Source of the DNA: Mesostigma viride
Lineage: Eukaryota; Streptophyta; Mesostigmatophyceae; Mesostigmatales; Mesostigmataceae
Assembly (NCBI GenBank): GCA_009746045.1
Contig: RPFO01001432.1
Coordinates: 1 to 59,169 of the forward strand
Direction: 5' to 3'
DNA: 59,169 bases
Shown: positions 9,801 through 18,946 of the stretch, piece after piece
How positions within the stretch are numbered: the first letter of the stretch is position 1
Layout of the letters: each line of letters opens with the position of its first letter
Made by a program: the position numbers and the translations under genes
Notes under the pieces: generated by a model
Told to the model about the DNA's origin: nothing
The model's database searches: none
What the model saw: only the letters and a program-made list of their open reading frames with translations

Positions 9801-12123
9801 ACGAAAAAAGAAAGGATCTGGTGGTGACGAAGGTGGTGGACGAGTTGTACACGGGGTCTGAAGACCTTCCTGGGACGCTGAAGGACCAGGCGTTTGCTGT
9901 GCTGGACCTGACAGCTGACAGCAACGAGAAGTGGAGGAACCTGCACAAGTGGGAGCCAGACTGTATTCCGGTCGACAGCAAGATTCCCTTACCCTCCTCG
10001 CATTTGAGCATTGCCGCGTGGGATATGGTTGACCAGATCACCAAGGCCCTGTTGAAGGGACCCTCCAGAGTTCTGCTGGTGTTCGGGTTACCCGCCCATA
10101 TCCGCCGGTGGAAGCGCCTGGTCCGACTTATCAAATATCGGCTTGAGGACGATGGGTGGTCAGACGTCGACATGGTTTTTGACGACGAAGACGACGGGGA
10201 TGATCTTTCGGATGATGATGATGATGATGAGTCGGAGAAGGAAGAGGGGGAGGGGGAAGAGGGGGAGGGGGATGAGGCTGAGGGGCACCCGCCCGGGGTG
10301 GGTGGGGGCAGGCGGAGGGGGAGAAAGGGGATGGCGAGGAGGAGAAAGGGGATGGCCAGGAGGAGAGGGACGGGGGAGGAGATGGAAGGGGAGGGAAAAA
10401 GCGCAGTCGGGGTGATGGAGGCTCGCGGGAGGAGACAATGGGGGGGATGAAGACAACAGGGGGGAGGTAAGCGCCAGCGTGCTGGTGAAGGAGACTCGAG
10501 GCCTGTCGTTGGAAACGCCGGCGGGCGTATCTGTGACGAGGGGGATCGCCAGCGGGAGGGAGGCTCGCGGCCTGTTACTGGAAACGCCGGCGGGCGTATC
10601 TGTGATGAGGAGGGGGATCGCCAGCAGGAAGGAGGCTCGCGGCCTGTTACTGGAAACGCCGGCGGGCGTATCTGTGATGAGGAGGGGGATCGCCAGCAGG
10701 AAGGAGGCTCGCAGCCTGTTACTGGTAACGCCGGCGGGCGTATCTGTGATGAGGATGGGGATCGCCAGCAGGAAGCAGGCTCGCGGCCTGTTACTGGTAG
10801 CGCCGGCGGGCGTTCCCGATTTACGGGAGGCGGTCGTGTCCGACAGATGGGAATGAGGCCTCGTCAGGATTCATGGGGACCCCCGGTTGAGGGGACCCCC
10901 GCCCTCGCCTCGGTTTCTTTGGGTCTGGGTGACGATCCCGTACCGTCGTCAGGAAGGACGGTTGTGATGACTTTGCCCCCCCGCTCGACGGGGATGGAGC
11001 AATGCCCGAACACGATACTGCTGAATGAGGATGACGATCCGGAGCCGTCGGCTGACACGGATTTTGTTGCGAGCACCCCACTGCAGAAGAGGGTATTGGA
11101 GGCTCGTAACGTGGAGGGTCCGCCGAAAGTCTCAGGTGGAGGGCCGGCGTTTGCCGGATTGATGCGCCCGACTGAGGTGGTCGATGTTGAGGCGCCGCCA
11201 GGGACATCGACCGCACCGTTGACCGCATTGACGGATATCTTCGATCGACCAAGGATGCCCTTCCACGCTCCAACGGTACATTCGGCCGGTAAATTTCATT
11301 TTCAATAAACGAGTTTATAAGTACCTTAATATATTTCTACATAAGTTTTTTTGCATCAGTCCATGGCTTCATTGATTTCTCACACGACCCTTCCGTATTC
11401 ATGTTAATTGGCATGTGCTTACGTGCAGGGAAAGGCGAAGAAGAAACTCCAGTTCGGTTTCCCCGTGGATCCGCGTCTGGGACTGTGTCCAGAGAGGCCG
11501 GCCGTGTTGTTGGCCAGGCCGCGGTCGGCGAACCAGTTGCACAACCGGGGGCGGGAGGGGACGAGCTCCCACCCAACACACCAACTCACGCACCAGCCTT
11601 ACCGTGCGGTCAGCCAGAAAAAACGTACGAAGAGTTGATGGCAGAGGCGGCGGCTGCGCAGGGGCAGAAGGCAAAACGTCGGGGAGGGGGCAGGCGAGGG
11701 GCGGGGCAGGAGACGGAGGGTGCCGACGAACCTGCACAGCCGCAGAAGGGTGGTGGTCAGGGCAGAGATGCGACGGCCGAAAACCGAATCAGGGACGTTC
11801 GGCCGGACGTCCGGATGCGCTTTATGGATGGCGCGAAACTGAGTCGCGGAGGTTGGAGTTCGAAATGGGTAGACGAGGTGTGCATAAACTGGGAGCACAA
11901 GTACCCCAAGAAGGAAGATTTTCCGCTCTTTGGCACCCTCCTGGGCAAAGAGAGGGAGAAGGTGGTGTTCAGATGGTTTGATGAAGGGCACGACCTCGGT
12001 TGGAGTAATGAGTGCGAGCAAAAGTTTCGTTTCCCTCTGAAGTTCGCTAGAGAACATGTTACTCTCCTGAAGGAAGGCGCCAGCTGGGACAACATTCCTT
12101 CATATCGACCTGGCAAGCGATGA
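5120..12123 (+). CDS. Large multi-exon gene of unknown function (about 2000 aa)
   Basis: I infer one gene from chained open frames joined by GT-AG introns. Exons are 5120-5794, 5916-5972, 6100-6180, 6305-6810, 7252-8434, 8691 to 11288, and 11429-12123. Donors are GTAAGT at 5795, GTACAT at 5973, GTAAGT at 6181 and 6811, GTAAGC at 8435 and GTAAAT at 11289. All introns are phase 0 except the last, which is phase 1 on both sides. Frame changes without a visible intron occur near 6660, 8195, 8355, 9600 and 10440, several of them at G or C runs; these are either assembly indels or real decay. Four introns or exons carry the 21-nt palindrome. No known domain is visible: the product alternates low-complexity Gly/Glu/Pro-rich linkers with helical blocks. 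It could also be two adjacent genes, since the joins across frame changes are inferred. Confidence 0.55.
6236..6256 (+). repeat. 21-nt palindromic motif inside intron 3
   Basis: GTTACGAC, GGCC, GGCGTTTCT, in the intron 6181-6304, 48 nt before the acceptor. The loop GGCC extends the palindrome to GCCGGC. Confidence 0.75.
6801..7251 (+). repeat. Intron triplicated in tandem, about 151 bp per unit, including its donor
   Basis: Three units run in tandem. Each begins with a GAG-GTAAGT-like donor (6808, about 6958 and about 7110), followed by ACCTCTGTTGTGAGGGGGG, the 21-nt motif (6868, 7019, 7171) and a pyrimidine-rich tail. The first and third donors are intact (GAGGTAAGT). The second is mutated to GAGCCAAGT. 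Only the third unit ends in a usable acceptor (ACGCAG at 7246-7251). Splicing from 6811 to 7251 would remove all three. The repeat unit includes a few exon bases (GGGGAATGAG / GGGAAATGAG / GGGAACGAG), so the duplication crossed the exon-intron border. Confidence 0.8.
7252..8434 (+). other. Exon 5 of the large gene
   Basis: From the acceptor at 7251, frame 7252 runs open to 8205. A frame change near the ACCCC at about 8195 (ELVTP to NMTVDQ) and another at the GGGGGG around 8362-8367 lead to the donor at 8435 (GAACAGAAG-GTAAGC). The product is a mostly helical soluble region with a Lys/Gly-rich stretch (KGKALKGKGKGKEVEV), no membrane segment and no motif I recognise. An in-frame alternative acceptor at 7260 would drop three codons. 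Confidence 0.55.
8435..8690 (+). repeat. Intron with three tandem units of about 68 bp, each with the palindrome and a 3' splice-site-like end
   Basis: Motif copies start at 8444, 8513 and 8580 (GTTGCGAC or GATGCGAC, CGCC, GGCGTTTCT). Each is followed by a pyrimidine tract and AG (TTAATTTCAG, CCACCTTAG, TTGTTCTCAG). The acceptor that keeps the reading frame is GGGATGCAG at 8682-8690. The 69 and 67 bp spacing and shared text (TATAAG-GGTTTTC, CATGCCAT, GGTCAAGATGCGAC) show local duplication. The sequence around the motif is unrelated to the 151-bp array at 6801. Confidence 0.8.
8691..10450 (+). other. Exon 6, first part: helical domain then acidic low-complexity tract
   Basis: Frame 8691 opens with VTEQVGKMIEVVRQLGNAM and runs as a soluble, well-mixed helical protein to a stop at 9606. 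At GATTTGGGGTGA a one-base slip at GGGG continues into frame 9605 (KTKHLLGVPVEAAAEVEKEV). That frame runs to 10450, ending in Asp/Glu repeats (DDEDDGDDLSDDDDDDESEK) and G-rich sequence where the true frame cannot be read with confidence. No catalytic motif is visible. The slip could be programmed, but an assembly indel at the G run is simpler. Confidence 0.5.
10451..12123 (+). other. Exon 6, second part, and last exon of the large gene
   Basis: After the 72-bp repeats the frame runs through a Pro/Gly/Asp-rich region to a donor GTAAAT at 11289 in phase 1. The acceptor ACGTGCAG ends at 11428 and the last exon resumes in phase 1 (GG AAA GGC GAA GAA). It is first low-complexity (Gly/Ala/Gln-rich, with KRRGGGRR) and then compact (RMRFMDGAKLSRGGWSSKWV to GASWDNIPSYRPGKR), ending at 12123. 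The compact end, with many aromatic and charged residues, looks like a folded domain, but I cannot assign it. It may bind nucleic acid, judging only from the basic RG-rich linker. Confidence 0.55.
10473..10820 (+). repeat. In-frame 72-bp coding tandem repeat (five units) containing the palindrome
   Basis: Units begin at about 10473, 10545, 10617, 10689 and 10761, with an exact 72-bp period in the last four. In the frame that continues into the downstream ORF (frame of 10616) each unit encodes 24 residues of the type DRQQEGGSRPVTGNAGG then RICDEEG. The 21-nt motif lies inside every unit (10512, 10581, 10653, 10725, 10797) and encodes NAGGRI. All three + frames are open because 72 is divisible by 3 and the unit lacks stops. 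I choose the hydrophilic frame because it joins 10451-11288 without a break. Confidence 0.75.
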
Positions 12124-12907
12124 TGGGCGAGGACTTTGCACGAAATCGCGTTTTGCACGTAATTGCCCACCGCAACGTGGAGAAATGCAGATGTACATAG
12201 TAGTTGGATCAGTTACCGTGACTTTGGGCAGTTTAGTAGTTGGGGTGACGTGTCCAATGTATATATGGTGGGGCGCGTCCAAGGGGGTCCACGCTGATTG
12301 AGCACTTGCATGTGTTCTTTCAACATATTCGGACATGTATGAAATGAATAAATTGTTTGGACGATTGCAAATTGATTGATTGAAGAATGAGATACCATTA
12401 ATAATTGAAAAATGTAAAACCTCATTGTGAATTTGTACTTCAAACTTTCACATGCATGCCCCAAATTGTGCATTTGTGCAGGTTTTAATTATGAGAAGTA
12501 GCATTTCTCTACAAATATTGAGAAATTTAGGGGCACTTGGGGTTGTTGGCCATGTTCATTCATGATAAAATGGACTTTTTATGCTGTAAAATCATATTCC
12601 ACTAGTCCAAAACGCTGCTTTCATGACGTCAAAAGTACCAGCAATGGCCCTAGGTTGGAGCAGTAGATGTTGGGGACGCCCTGGTCTAATCCTCAGGCAA
12701 CATTGGACCGCCATGCGTCCAGGAATAGTGGCGCCACTTGATATGGTGGGTGTTGACTCAACAATCCCGGGAGCTAAAAACGGCAGCTGATATCAAAGAG
12801 ACAATGGCAGCTGATATCCCAGTCCTCATATCTCAAGGAGACAACCAGCACAGGCCAGAAATGGAATCTCAAATCTATGCAGAAATGGAAGGAAACCGCA
12901 TGTTAAC
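12124..12907. other. Intergenic stretch, no gene seen
   Basis: AT-rich DNA after the last exon. Short ORFs only, none with plausible composition. No motif copy was found here, so the palindrome family stops at the large gene. Confidence 0.6.
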
Positions 12908-13180
12908 AATTATTAATTAAGTTATAACACGACTCCGTTGGGAGATCATGTAGCACGTATTCCCTTGCTGATTGATGGGGGTGACCGAAGCCGCGAAACC
13001 TGACTAAGCTAACTCTAGGCTGATCTACAAGAATCCTAGCTACTGTACTTCAGCCAAGTGCCCCTTCCTCCTCGGGGGGGGGGGCTTGCCCACAGGGGGT
13101 GGCGTGTTGGCTTGGACAATGGTCTGCCACCGGCCTCTTGTTGTCCTGCATAGCAGTCCAAGCAAGAGAGATAAAGGAAA
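12908..13180 (-). mobile_element. LINE copy A1, strongly 5'-truncated 3' end
   Basis: On the minus strand this is the 3' end of the LINE family seen at 28.4-30.4 kb. The tail is the AATTATTAATTAA stretch at about 12908-12920, next to the family's ACTCCGTTGGGAG sequence. Upstream is the end of the RT ORF (reading GKPPPPR, from 13160 toward 13060). The matching segment in the 28-30 kb copy has the same order: CTTGCCCACAGGGG, GGTCTGCCACCG, GCAGTCCAAG. It retains only about 270 bp. Confidence 0.7.
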
Positions 13181-14815
13181 TTGAATTGAATTGAATTGTA
13201 ACATAACTCCGTTGGGAGTATATGTAGCACATAGCCCAGAGAAGGGGCATATGGCCTATCATACATTCTAAGCTACTTCCTGCAAGGGTGGGAATGTAAA
13301 CAACACTTGCTCTAGGTGCACTAGGGCACCTGCAACACCCAGAGTTTCAGGCAACACCCAGCTAAGGGGAGCCTGTCATAGGTGGGGAAGATCAGCACAG
13401 CTATACAAAAGCTAGGGCATGGCTTCTCAGCAGGGAGTGGCCCCCTGCATGGGCACGGCATAATTAAATAAAGCTAGGTAGCATCTGGAGGGTGGCTCAT
13501 CATAGGCACACATGTACATGACTAAAAAGGCTGGGCTAGGCTGGTATAGTGCCTGTAGTAGGCGGGCATGTACAAGGCCACTGTCTATCTATTCTACACT
13601 ACTGCTGCTGTATTCCCCTAGGCTGGGGCTGTCGGAGTCGCTGGGGCCGCGGTGGTCGAGGGGGTCGCGTGCCAGGGCTTGTGGCCGACGTAGATGTCCG
13701 CCCCCTTCCAGTACACCGGCTGGCCCGCCTTGGTCTGCCGGAGCTGGAGGTAGGTCGGCCATAGCTCCCGTCGCCGTTGTTGCTGCGCCAGGGTCAAGTC
13801 GTCGTCCACGGTGAAGGGAGTGTTCTCGAGCCGCTTGCGGCGTCTGAGGAACGAAACCTTGTCCGCTGGGCTGTCAAAGATGAGAAGAAGCGGAGGCGCC
13901 CCTGCCTTACCCCGCGCGCGGGGGAGGCGGTGGGCGGTCAGCTTAATCTCACCAAGGAGGCCCATGCGTGCAAGGATTTTGCTCTCAAACGCACGTGCAA
14001 GCTTCTCGGAATTCTCACCTTCCACCAGGTCGAAGTTCTTGAGGATGGCGTTGAGGCTGCGCTTGGAGAGCTCGGCCTCCTCGCGGAGGTCAAGCGTCTG
14101 CCGCTGGAGCTGGGCTGCGACGGCGGAGGTGGTGGAGGTGGTATGTTGCGCCCAGGTGCATGTCCGCCCAGGTGGTGATGGGAGGAGCATCGCCGGCCAG
14201 GCCAGCCGGGGCTGGCTTGGCGGCAATGTCCTTCACTGCCTGGGCGGTGAGGCCGGCTGTGTTCTGCAAGACCTCGATAGCGATAAAGGAAATGCGGTGC
14301 TCAAACTGGGCTGGGACCACGAGGTCGGCCAGCAACTGATCTGGATAGTTCATGGCAGGTCTACCAACCCATCTGGGTTTGTCCTTGGGGCCAGGTCAGG
14401 TCAGGATGTGCCGCCCTGGCTGGCCAAGCCGCTGGGGGCCGGCCAGACCGAGTGTCTACCTGACTGGTACGAGCAACATGTCCTACAAATGCTATCCTAC
14501 GCTGCATAATCTCATCCGTAATACAGGGCATACCTTTGTACAGAGACTCTAACGACCTATGCGTGGAAAACCCGGCGTACATACAGGACCTGTCGGAGCA
14601 TCCTATAAATCGTGCCGTTCAGCCGGGTGACCAGCTTGTCCGTGAGCATCCATGCCTCACCTTCGTATGTGAGCACCGTGAGGACCAGGACCTTGAAGAG
14701 CACGCGCTTGCAGTCCTCTCATGCAGGTCCTTCGAGTGCCAGAAGGTGTTGAGAGAGCGGAGCCTGGCCCAGGCCAGGCCGATGTTAACAATGGGGGTGT
14801 GGAAATGGAACCTCT
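13181..14815 (-). mobile_element. LINE copy A2, chimeric: RT C-terminus joined to an ORF1-like region
   Basis: A second LINE lies directly upstream (minus strand) of A1, with its own (AATTC)n-type tail at 13181-13198 and 3' UTR to about 13610. From its 5' side it carries the end of an RT (from about 14810: IGLAWARLRSLNTF, then SLESLYKGMPCITDEIMQRR, then VGHVARTSQVDT). The order then departs from copy C: after DLVVPAQFEHR, instead of the RT end, it runs into an ORF1-like protein (14226 to 13618). The joint lies near 14280. The copy is therefore a chimera or two elements fused end to end. Several stops and frame changes show it is inactive. Confidence 0.6.
13618..14226 (-). pseudogene. LINE ORF1-like protein, C-terminal part
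   Basis: The frame reads ..LREEAELSKRSLNAILKNFDL, then LARAFESKILARMGLLGEIK, then PPLLLIFDSPADKVSFLRRR, then DDDLTLAQQQRRRELWPTYL and VYWKGADIYVGHKPW. The order (helix, a PLLL-F-S-DK-FLRR segment, DLT plus QQ-RR, GK/KG with D-Y-V) resembles the C-terminal nucleic-acid-binding half of L1-type ORF1 proteins. In L1 elements ORF1 binds the element's RNA as a trimeric chaperone. Here it lies 3' of the RT remnant, opposite to the usual order. No start codon is secure. Confidence 0.55.
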
Positions 14816-14910
14816 GCATGGCGGCGAAGCCATGGGGGCATCGAGCTGAGCTGGGGGTGGCAATCCCTGCGAGGTGAGATTATCGATAGCAAGGTTGGGG
14901 TCAAGGGAAA

Positions 14911-17269
14911 TTAATTAATTAATTAATTAGACTCGTGCTCCCGTTGGGGAGTCACGGAGCATTAACCCCGATGGATGGATGGATGGGTGCACATATTCCT
15001 ACCGGTCTAATCTGTCTACATTGGCTACATACTACATCTATCTAACAACATTCTGACTACCACATCTATCTAGGCAGCAGCACGCTGCCCTAGGGGAGCT
15101 ATCTAGCGTGCCTCCCGTGGGATTGCACACGTGGGCGCTTCCCCACTGGGGGGGGCTCGTTGTCCTCTATGACCTGGGCCCACTTGGCCTTGTCCATCAT
15201 CTTCTTCCAAATCACGGAGAGGCCTAGGCCCCCCATGTCCTCGACGAGCTGTTCTTTGAAGGTGCGGGCCTTGCGGCGTCTAACATCACTGGGCCCAGCC
15301 CACGTCAGGAGGTGCCGGCCAGGCTGGGCTGGTCGCAGTCCTGCGGGGGGGCCACGTGAGGTGTCTACCTGGTTGGTGCGAGCTAGGTGCCCTACTAGCT
15401 GCAGGCGGCGTTGCTTAATTGTGCTGGTGATATAGGGCATGCCCTGGTACAGGTCCTCATTGCGGACATGAGCAGCATATCCTACTCTAAAAATGGAACG
15501 CAGCATGCTGGTGACCGCGCCGTCCAGCTTGCGGGCCAGGTCGGCGGTGAGGGTCCACGTCTCGGCGCCATACGTGAGAACAGGAAGGACGAGGACCTTG
15601 AACAGGTCCTGTTTCTCGATCTTGCCCAGGGGCTTGCGCCATAGGGCCCGGTACTGGCGTAAAGCGTGCCAGGCGAGGGAGATGCGGTGGTCCACATCCA
15701 CCTCGCAGCTAGGGAGCAGGCTGCCCAGCAGCTTAACGCGGTCCCGATACAGGACTCGAGAGCCATCTAGGAGATAGAGGGGCGGCGCTGAGGTGGTGAG
15801 CCCAACCGCCAGGGCCTCTGTCTTCTTGCTGACCTCAAGCCCCACTGCACGGGCCTCGAGAGCCAGGCAGTCAAGCCATGTCTGCACGTGCTCAGTGTCC
15901 TCAAAGAGGGTGGTGTCGTCTGCGTAAATGATGTCTGCTAGCCGAATCTCCGTGTCCGCACCGCCATGCCAGAATTTGTTAGCAACCTGCACTCCTGGTT
16001 CCCTGCCCACGATGCGGGCAAATCGCTTGCGCGCCTGAATCATTACGTATTCCACAACAATAATGAACAGGTAGGGCGACAGCACGCAGCCCTGCCACAC
16101 ACCCTTCTGTAAAGGGCATGGGGGCGTGGTCCCGTAAGAAGTGCGCACCGAAGTGGTGGACCCTTCATACAGGTTGCGGATGACAGCAATCAGGGGGCGG
16201 GGGATCCGGAACAACTCGAGGATGTCCCAAAGCGCAGGCCAGAAAACCGAATCGAAGGCTTTGATGAAGTCCACCAGCACAAGGTGCAAAGGGGACTCAC
16301 CAGGCTGAAGGCGTTGCAGTTCCTCCACCAGTCGGCGAGTAGCGAAGAGCGCCTGTACTGTGTTGCGACCTGAACGGAAGCCGTGCTGAGTCTCGCTGAG
16401 GTGACCGTCCAGGGCCGTGCGCAGGCGGTTCAGGATGAGCCGCATAAGAAGCTTGAGGGGGGCACTTTGAATGCACACCCCTCTGTAGTTGCCGGGGTCG
16501 GCAGGCGACCCCTTGTTCTTGTACAGCATCGTGCGAAAACTGTGTTGCCAGGCCGCTGGAGGTGGTTGCGACGACAGCAGAAGGCGGTTGCAGATGTCCC
16601 GGAAGAGCAGCATAACACCTGTGTCCTCGAATTCGGCTGCAAGTTTTACAACTGCGGCCGGAATCTCGTCAGAGCCGGTGGCGGCGTCATAACGCAGGCG
16701 CTGGACCGCCTCCGTGACCTCGCGAGAGGTGAAAGGAGGCATGTCAGACGGGTCGCCAAGTGGGCCGACCAGCGGGGGGACTAGGTAGTCCGCCGCTGAC
16801 CTAGGCGGGGCCGGGGGCCCTGCGGGGCCGGCCAGGGCGGCCGGGCGGGCGGCGGCGGCTGGGAGCAGGGGTGGGGGCGGCGCAGCTGTCCCCACGACCT
16901 CGGCCGTGGCCGTGGCCCAGGTACGAAGCCGCTTGGCTGGGGCGCCGGGGACGTCGTGGCGGTGGGGCCGGCCGAGGCCGTCCGGGTGCCCGAGGCGCTT
17001 GTACCAGAACCAGGCCCCCTTGCCGTCGTGCTTCTGCTGGCAGCTGCGTAGGTCCTTGACCATCTGCTGAGCATCTGCCTTCTCAGCCTGCTCGTAGGCG
17101 GCCCTCAGAGCTGCTTGCAGCCCAGGTTTGGCGAGCGGATCTCTGTTGCGGCGGAGCATCTGCCTGGCGGCGACCACTGTCGGTGCGTGACGGTGGACAG
17201 CAAGCTGCCGACGCGGAGGCAAGGTGGGGAGGGTGCGGGCAGCCAGGCGATACTTGGCGGCGACACCAC
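14911..17269 (-). mobile_element. LINE copy B, 5'-truncated, flanked by an 11-bp TSD
   Basis: A minus-strand non-LTR retrotransposon. The 3' tail is (TTAA)n at 14911-14930, followed by the family 3' UTR (GACTCGTGCTCCCGTTGGGG, GGAT repeats). The RT ORF runs to the 5' edge. GTCAAGGGAAA is present at 14900-14910 and 17270-17280, immediately outside both ends, and is the TSD of target-primed reverse transcription. The truncation falls within the ORF, so the upstream endonuclease region is absent. The copy cannot be autonomous, but its RT frame is intact. Confidence 0.85.
15099..17269 (-). CDS. LINE reverse transcriptase, open from the truncated 5' end
   Basis: More than 700 residues without a stop. 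N-terminal about 170 residues: basic helical segment, HPDGLGRP, then a Pro/Ala-rich linker. RT domain: FTSREVTEAVQRLRYDAATG, LLYKNKG-type fingers (MLYKNKGSPADPGNYRGVCI), ETQHGFRSGRNTVQALFATR, palm Asp in LVLVDFIKAFDSVFWPAL, and the catalytic IYADDTTLF (YADD at 15915-15926). Then GLEVSKKTEALAVG, the thumb, and the C-terminal LTYGAETWTL / IKQRRLQLVGHLARTNQVDT region seen in many LINEs. No apurinic-type endonuclease is seen because the element is truncated. It acts in target-primed reverse transcription. The frame has no obvious start and likely continued upstream in the parent element. Confidence 0.85.
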
Positions 17270-17280
17270 GTCAAGGGAAA

Positions 17281-18946
17281 GGGAGACGTATGGTCAAGGG
17301 ATCCCTGCAAGGCAAAACGTTCATGCGACGCCAGCATAAGAATGTCATGCATGATAACTTCCGATGCCACGTACAACGTGCACGTCCATGGACTCAGCTG
17401 CGGCTGCCTTTAGATCCATATACGATGTACAACTAAAGTTCACCATGGCCTGAAGCTTGAGTAATGCATACCCCACAAGCTCCTCCCACAGTGGTCGTTG
17501 TTGGCACGCCCTAAGTTGTAATGTATTCAAATTCCACAACCTCGACAGCTTAAATACTGCGGCACATGCCGCATGCCCCTGGTGGGAGCAACTCCCAGGG
17601 CAAAGCTCCGCCCATGGCGCTGCGAGTTTGGCACATCCACTGATTGCCGTCGCTCGGGCCCCGCTGAGGGCTCAGCCTGAGAAAGTACAACACCACACGT
17701 CCTAGTCACGGTAGCCAGCCCCCGCATCCTTGGGCAGCCTAACGGACAACACCCTTCCTATCTTCTGGCTTCCGGAGCAATCTGAAAAAAATGCTTGAAA
17801 ACACTATGGCAAATGCTGACAACGGCCGTGGCAGTTTCCCCCGTCTCCTTTTACGATCAAGGGCGTGCAGCTCGCGAAGCCGCGGATACATCTGCAAAAC
17901 TCGGGAAAGCGGCCATAGCTCGGCAGATCATGTCCCGAGGCTGACAAGAAATTCTCATGATAAGGTTGTTGGTACGTCCGGGACAAGAAACCTGCAAGAA
18001 CGACCATCGTCTATCAGTGACACAACATCTTCTATTCTCATATATTCAAGCGCGTTTAAAGGAAATTTGCGCATCTTCTATCTATGATACAACATCTTCT
18101 ATTCTCATAAACTCAAGCGCTTAAGGAAATTTGCCATATACTCTGGCATTAACAGAGTATGCTCCGAGTATCCGCCGTGCAACACTAGGCATCCTATCCT
18201 GTCCGACTGAAGAAGCCCGTTGGTTTTTCAATCGACTGGTAAACGGTGCCTGATCGAACCAGACCAAGCGATCGCGCTGCCTTGACGCGGTTGAACTTCC
18301 AACATTCACTCACGCGCCTCCATTACGAAAGTCACGGGGTACCGACTTTTGAGTACGTACCCTTCATCCCGGTTGATTTGGCTGTCGCTTTGGGATAGGT
18401 GAGCAACCTTTCTACTGCTCATGCTACGGCAGCCTACTACATCCTAATCGTTGGGTCCACCGTCTCCTGCTCTGCGAGCCTTAATTTGCGCGGCCCTGCA
18501 TTTTCACTGATGCTGGGCACACTTTCAGCTTATGCAACGCGTGGCTCTGAGAGAGCGCTCTGTGGCCTGCCCACTTGTGGCAGTGAGAGAAGCTAGGGCG
18601 CCCTCCCTCCTAGTTTGTGTATAGGGGTTGAAGGTTCCTTGACTCTGTACTGGCACCCACGTGACGCAGGTACGTGTTAACTAATTAATTAATCAATCAA
18701 TAAAAATTAATGCGTGGTTCGTGCGTGGCGGGTCTGCGGAGCCTAGCCAAGCCTAATAAACGCCAACTAAAACAGTAATCCATGCATTGGTGGTGGCTGT
18801 GGCAAGCCACGGTCAGTCGGTCACCGAGGGAAATGGGTTGGCTCGGCTGCCCAGGACCAGCCGCCCATGCAGGTCTGCCAGCCACCGCTGCTACAGTAGG
18901 TAAGTAGCTGCAGTTCTGGTTAACAGCCAAAAACGCGCGGGAAGAT
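17281..18946. other. No gene seen; one short tandem duplication
   Basis: ORFs here are short and unconvincing. At about 18024-18134 a segment of about 60 bp (ACAACATCTTCTATTCTCAT, then TCAAGCGC, then AAGGAAATTTGC) is present twice in tandem with small differences. A TTAATTAATTAATC tail-like string at 18683-18700 followed by LINE-like GC-rich sequence may be another minimal LINE 3' end. Confidence 0.5.

Noticed and set aside
10479-10856. ORF in the LLLETPAGVSVMRRG frame of the 72-bp repeat
   Set aside because: All frames are open in this repeat; the frame giving NAGGRI joins the downstream coding sequence without a stop and fits the hydrophilic context.
972-12123. Insertion of a giant DNA virus or a polinton
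   Set aside because: Compact one-strand genes suggested it, but no polymerase, capsid, ATPase or integrase gene is present and the large gene has many spliceosomal introns.
14120-16784. Many + strand ORFs opposite the LINE RTs
   Set aside because: They are antisense shadows of the GC-rich RT frame and have no domain.
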